From NCBI GenBank assembly GCA_016840305.1, contig JAEOSP010000020.1:1-8808 (forward strand): 8,808 bases of DNA, given 5' to 3'. This stretch comes from Candidatus Hodarchaeota archaeon (GTDB lineage: Archaea; Asgardarchaeota; Heimdallarchaeia; Hodarchaeales; Hodarchaeaceae). The position numbers and the translations under genes are program-made. Shown one piece after another: positions 5,961-8,808 of this stretch; position 1 is the first letter of the stretch; every line of letters starts with the position of its first letter. The notes under the pieces are model-generated. The model saw only the letters and a program-made list of their open reading frames with translations. It was not told the origin of the DNA and ran no database searches.

Positions 5961-7793
5961 ATGAAACCCCCTGCATTGCGCTCCAAGTTGGCTAAATTAC
6001 CTCATATGCCTGGAGTTTATCTTATGCAGGATGAAACAGGGAAAATTATATATGTGGGAGCTGCATCCGATCTTAAAAGAAGAATCAGTTCATATTTTAA
6101 TCGTGAAATCACAGATGCAAAGACCAGTAAGCTAGTATCAAATATAAGAGCATTTGATTATGAGATTCATGAATCAAGAGAAGCTGCGTTTATACGTGAA
6201 AGAGAACTAATAAGAATTTATCACCCACGGTATAATTTTGAGTGGATGGATGATAAGGACTATCCGTTAATTCAGATAACAGTTCCTTCAGAAACTGAAG
6301 TTTTTTCAAGGTTATTCATTGTGCGAAGTCCTCTCAATTCATATGATTGGTTTTTCGGAAGGAAAAAGGATGTTAAAGCGTTAAGAACATCTGTTAGAGT
6401 CCTCCGAAGAATATTTCCAGTGGCTAATAAAACATATTGTTTTAGAGCTAAGAAACCATGCCTAGATTATTCCATTAATCGTTGTTCAGCTCCCTGTGTA
6501 GAAAAAATATCCAAAGAGGATTACCAACAAATCGTTGATCAGTTCATTTTGTTTCTACAAGGAAAAAGAAAAGATCTAATCGAAAATTTATATTCTGAAA
6601 TGGCTTTGCAATCGGAAAACCTTTATTTTGAAGGAGCTGCGAAAACAAGAGATCGTATCATGCAGCTAGACCGTACAATTGAGTCACAGAAAAGCATGGT
6701 AACTCCAAGGGACAAAGATATTATTATATTGATTGAGGATAATTCCCAATATATTTTACTAAACATCTGGGTGAATAACGGGGAGATTGTTTCTTTTTTT
6801 GAAAAGAAACTAGGTAACCTACAATCTATTACTAAGTCAGAGATTATCCATAGCTATATACAAAATTACTACCTTGATTCAAATTTTATTCCCCCAATAA
6901 TCGAAATTTCTGTTGATCTAGGAGATGAGATAGAAACATTAGAGATATGGTTATCTAAAAAACAAGGTAACAGCATACAGATTATCACAAACAAACAGCT
7001 AATAAGCAACAAATTAATTAAACCTTTGGTCCTAAAAGCCCAATTTAAACTTAGTGAGAAGCTACGTAAGGAGAAGAAAAGGAATAAGTTACAAAAAAAC
7101 GCTCTTAAAGAAATACAAGAGCTTTTGAAGTTGAAAACAATTCCTAACAGGATTGAGACTTATGATATTTCGAATTTGCAGGGAAAACTTCCAGTTGGAT
7201 CTATGGTGGTTTTTTCAGAAGGAATACCATCTAAATCACAATACAGGAAATTTGAAATAAAATCTCTACCTGCAGAACCTAATGATGTTGCAATGATGGT
7301 TGAAGTTTTGACCAGAAGGCTTAAACACGAAGATTCAAAATTCTCTGAGCGGTTTCCAGATTTGATAGTAATTGATGGTGGTAAACCGCAGGTTAATGCA
7401 ATAGCAAAAGTAATTTCTGCTTTAGAAAAAGAAATACCTGTTATCGGACTTGCAAAACGTGAGGAAGAAGTATTTTTACCTAATCGACGTAATGCTGTGC
7501 CTTTTCCTAAAGAGAGTGCTGCGTTACGATTATTGAAGCAGACACGAGATGAGGCACATCGGTTTGCCATTACATATCACAAATCACGCCGTCGATTGCA
7601 GCAAAAATCTCGATTAGACAATATTCCAGGGATCGGAATAAAAAGAAGGAATTCCTTACTTGCCTATTTCGGAACTATTGATAAAATTAAAAATGCAAGC
7701 GTGGAAGAACTTTGTCAAGTAGAGGGTATAAATAGATCAGTTGCAGAAAAAATATACTTGTTCTTTCAATCCAATTCGAAGAAGAATGTCTAA
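5961..7793 (+). CDS. uvrC: Excinuclease ABC subunit C (UvrC)
   Basis: UvrC is the dual-incision nuclease of excision repair; UvrB on damaged DNA recruits it. The 610-residue protein has every family domain. The GIY-YIG nuclease (residues 12-95, 3' incision) keeps Y20, Y31, R41, Y45, E80 and N92. Four cysteines (C160, C167, C175, C179) match the family's Fe-S or metal-binding cluster. A UVR helix, ENLYFEGAAKTRDR, lies near residues 220-235 and pairs with that of UvrB. The RNase H-like nuclease (5' incision) has D402, D472 (IDGGKPQ) and H533 (RDEAHRFAI). Tandem helix-hairpin-helix motifs close the protein (from about residue 553), including IPGIGIKRRNSLL and VEGINRSVAEKI. One oddity: the usual lysine of YVGKAK is Ala34 (YVGAAS). 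ATG 5961 matches typical UvrC N-termini; TTG 5946, in frame, would add five residues. The gene is divergent from the unrecognised gene and convergent with the DUF499-like gene across 9 bases. Confidence 0.97.
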   Translation: MKPPALRSKLAKLPHMPGVYLMQDETGKIIYVGAASDLKRRISSYFNREITDAKTSKLVSNIRAFDYEIHESREAAFIRERELIRIYHPRYNFEWMDDKDYPLIQITVPSETEVFSRLFIVRSPLNSYDWFFGRKKDVKALRTSVRVLRRIFPVANKTYCFRAKKPCLDYSINRCSAPCVEKISKEDYQQIVDQFILFLQGKRKDLIENLYSEMALQSENLYFEGAAKTRDRIMQLDRTIESQKSMVTPRDKDIIILIEDNSQYILLNIWVNNGEIVSFFEKKLGNLQSITKSEIIHSYIQNYYLDSNFIPPIIEISVDLGDEIETLEIWLSKKQGNSIQIITNKQLISNKLIKPLVLKAQFKLSEKLRKEKKRNKLQKNALKEIQELLKLKTIPNRIETYDISNLQGKLPVGSMVVFSEGIPSKSQYRKFEIKSLPAEPNDVAMMVEVLTRRLKHEDSKFSERFPDLIVIDGGKPQVNAIAKVISALEKEIPVIGLAKREEEVFLPNRRNAVPFPKESAALRLLKQTRDEAHRFAITYHKSRRRLQQKSRLDNIPGIGIKRRNSLLAYFGTIDKIKNASVEELCQVEGINRSVAEKIYLFFQSNSKKNV

Positions 7794-7802
7794 AGATCCT
7801 TT

Positions 7803-8808
7803 TCAAATTCTTTTTTTCTCTTGATCTTTCTTCTTTTGAATAGTTCCCCCCAATTGATCTGTAGTATCTTTTATCATTGATATCAAAAATTCATCCTCCA
7901 AGGAATCTGGATTTTGGATTTGAATTGTTAAATCTAATTTTAATTCCTTTTTTTTTTCATATAAAGGCTTGATTATACCTTGTTGTATGGATGAATAGAA
8001 ATCTGGATTAATTTCTTTGAATTGAAGGATTAAATCAGATGAAATTGTGTATAAATCTTTTTTTTCATCTTTTTCCAGCGTTTTCCCAGTTTTTATCGCT
8101 TCACCTAGATTTTCTTCAAAATAATCTGTGATTTCTTCTCTTTTTATGCTAGTAATGAACTCTGTTTCCGCAAACTTAATATCTGTAACCTTAATCTTCT
8201 TTTTGTAAATGATCGTGTAGGGTTTATCATTATCCTGTTTCGGCATTATTAATGCAAAAATCCCTTCTTTAACTCCTTGGATGAGAGCTTGTTCAAGTAC
8301 ATTGATAGATAATAGCTTAGGAAGTTGTTCGTTCTTTAAAAACTGATTTTTTAATGAAAGTAATGAAATAATATGATCTTTACCAAAAAGATTGTCAGCA
8401 ATAAAAATTGGATGTATTTCTGATGTAATTATATCATTCCTTAGAAGTTCAAGTAATAAAGAATCAGAAAAAGCATCTTGGTCGTTTTTAAGGACCTGCA
8501 GTTGATATGAATCATTCCAATCGTAAAATTCTAGATAGGTACGTTTGATAAAATATTGCACACGAGCCTTTATTTCCTCTATACGCTCTTTAATGGATTT
8601 TATTATCGTCAAATCGTGAAGAGGTTCCTCTTTATACATTGTTAAGTATTCTTGTAGTGCAAATCTTAACTGGAGTATGTCAAGAATATTTTCAATAACT
8701 TTCTTATCTGGTATACCAAATAAAACTGTATTCTTATATAATCGAAATTTTTTACCTTTGTAATGAATCCATTGATCCCTGATACTACCTTTATCAAGGT
8801 TTGGGGGT
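7803..8808 (-). CDS. C-terminal part of a DUF499-like AAA+ ATPase (partial, start outside window)
   Basis: The frame stays open from the TGA at 7803 to the right edge (334 residues visible). The ATG at 8639 is therefore internal: the 56 codons before it encode sensible protein, including RLYKNTVLFGIPD followed by a helical stretch. That segment, the winged-helix-like middle (LSINVLEQALIQGVKEGIFAL) and the final DFYSSIQQGIIKPLYE segment, followed by a strand and helix, resemble from memory the C-terminal half of DUF499/COG1483 predicted ATPases. The Walker motifs would lie beyond the edge, so ATPase activity is inferred only. In many genomes this family sits beside a DUF1156 (COG1743) adenine-specific DNA methylase and is suspected of a role in defence; no such partner is visible here. 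The last residues, KKKDQEKKRI, are strongly basic. The gene is convergent with uvrC. It could be another large ATP-binding protein of similar architecture. Confidence 0.55.
   Translation of the reverse strand, partial: PPNLDKGSIRDQWIHYKGKKFRLYKNTVLFGIPDKKVIENILDILQLRFALQEYLTMYKEEPLHDLTIIKSIKERIEEIKARVQYFIKRTYLEFYDWNDSYQLQVLKNDQDAFSDSLLLELLRNDIITSEIHPIFIADNLFGKDHIISLLSLKNQFLKNEQLPKLLSINVLEQALIQGVKEGIFALIMPKQDNDKPYTIIYKKKIKVTDIKFAETEFITSIKREEITDYFEENLGEAIKTGKTLEKDEKKDLYTISSDLILQFKEINPDFYSSIQQGIIKPLYEKKKELKLDLTIQIQNPDSLEDEFLISMIKDTTDQLGGTIQKKKDQEKKRI
7811..7834 (+). terminator. T-tract likely ending the uvrC transcript
   Basis: TTTTTTT at 7811-7817 starts 18 bases after the uvrC stop, and further T-rich runs extend to about 7838. 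They are the complement of the Lys-rich C-terminal codons of the convergent gene. No hairpin precedes them, so this is an archaeal-style oligo-T terminator at best. Confidence 0.4.

Noticed and set aside
7803..8639. The right-edge gene as a complete 278-residue protein starting at ATG 8639.
   Set aside because: The frame continues without a stop to the window edge with family-like sequence, so the ATG is internal.

Overview
This is an AT-rich, gene-dense window with short intergenic gaps. It carries two complete nucleotide-excision-repair genes (uvrB, uvrC), a complete dihydrolipoamide dehydrogenase gene, a small Ras-like GTPase, one unrecognised protein, and two genes cut by the window edges. 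No rRNA, tRNA, CRISPR array, insertion sequence or integrase is visible. Several genes have TATA-like boxes about 25 to 35 bases before a plausible transcription start. Ribosome binding sites resemble parts of GGAGGTGATC, and genes tend to end in T-tracts. Together with a free-standing small GTPase and a DUF499-like ATPase, this suggests an archaeon, possibly an Asgard (Heimdallarchaeia-like) lineage that carries bacterial-type UvrBC. That placement is inference from style and gene content, and a bacterium is not excluded.

Layout from left to right. The N-terminal end of an ArsB/NhaD/SLC13-type permease lies on the minus strand at 1-129 and runs off the left edge. A 390-base non-coding stretch (130-519) follows; it holds a TATA box beside overlapping palindromes, a long inverted repeat and a terminator-like hairpin. 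lpdA is on the minus strand at 520-1929. uvrB is on the minus strand at 2073-4136 and appears to begin with a CTG codon. A Ras-like GTPase is divergent from it, on the plus strand at 4261-4935. An unrecognised protein of about 274 residues is convergent with the GTPase, on the minus strand at 4949-5773, and divergent from uvrC. uvrC is on the plus strand at 5961-7793. The C-terminal third or so of a DUF499-like ATPase is convergent with uvrC, on the minus strand from 7803 to the right edge.

How the genes work together. UvrB and UvrC are the damage-verification and dual-incision parts of excision repair, and both keep their catalytic motifs and their paired UVR interaction helices. Their partner uvrA is not here. 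The GTPase and the unknown protein lie between them and share divergent intergenic regions with uvrB and uvrC respectively. This makes co-regulation possible but does not show a functional link. LpdA (central metabolism), the permease and the ATPase look unrelated to repair. Most genes seem to be transcribed singly.
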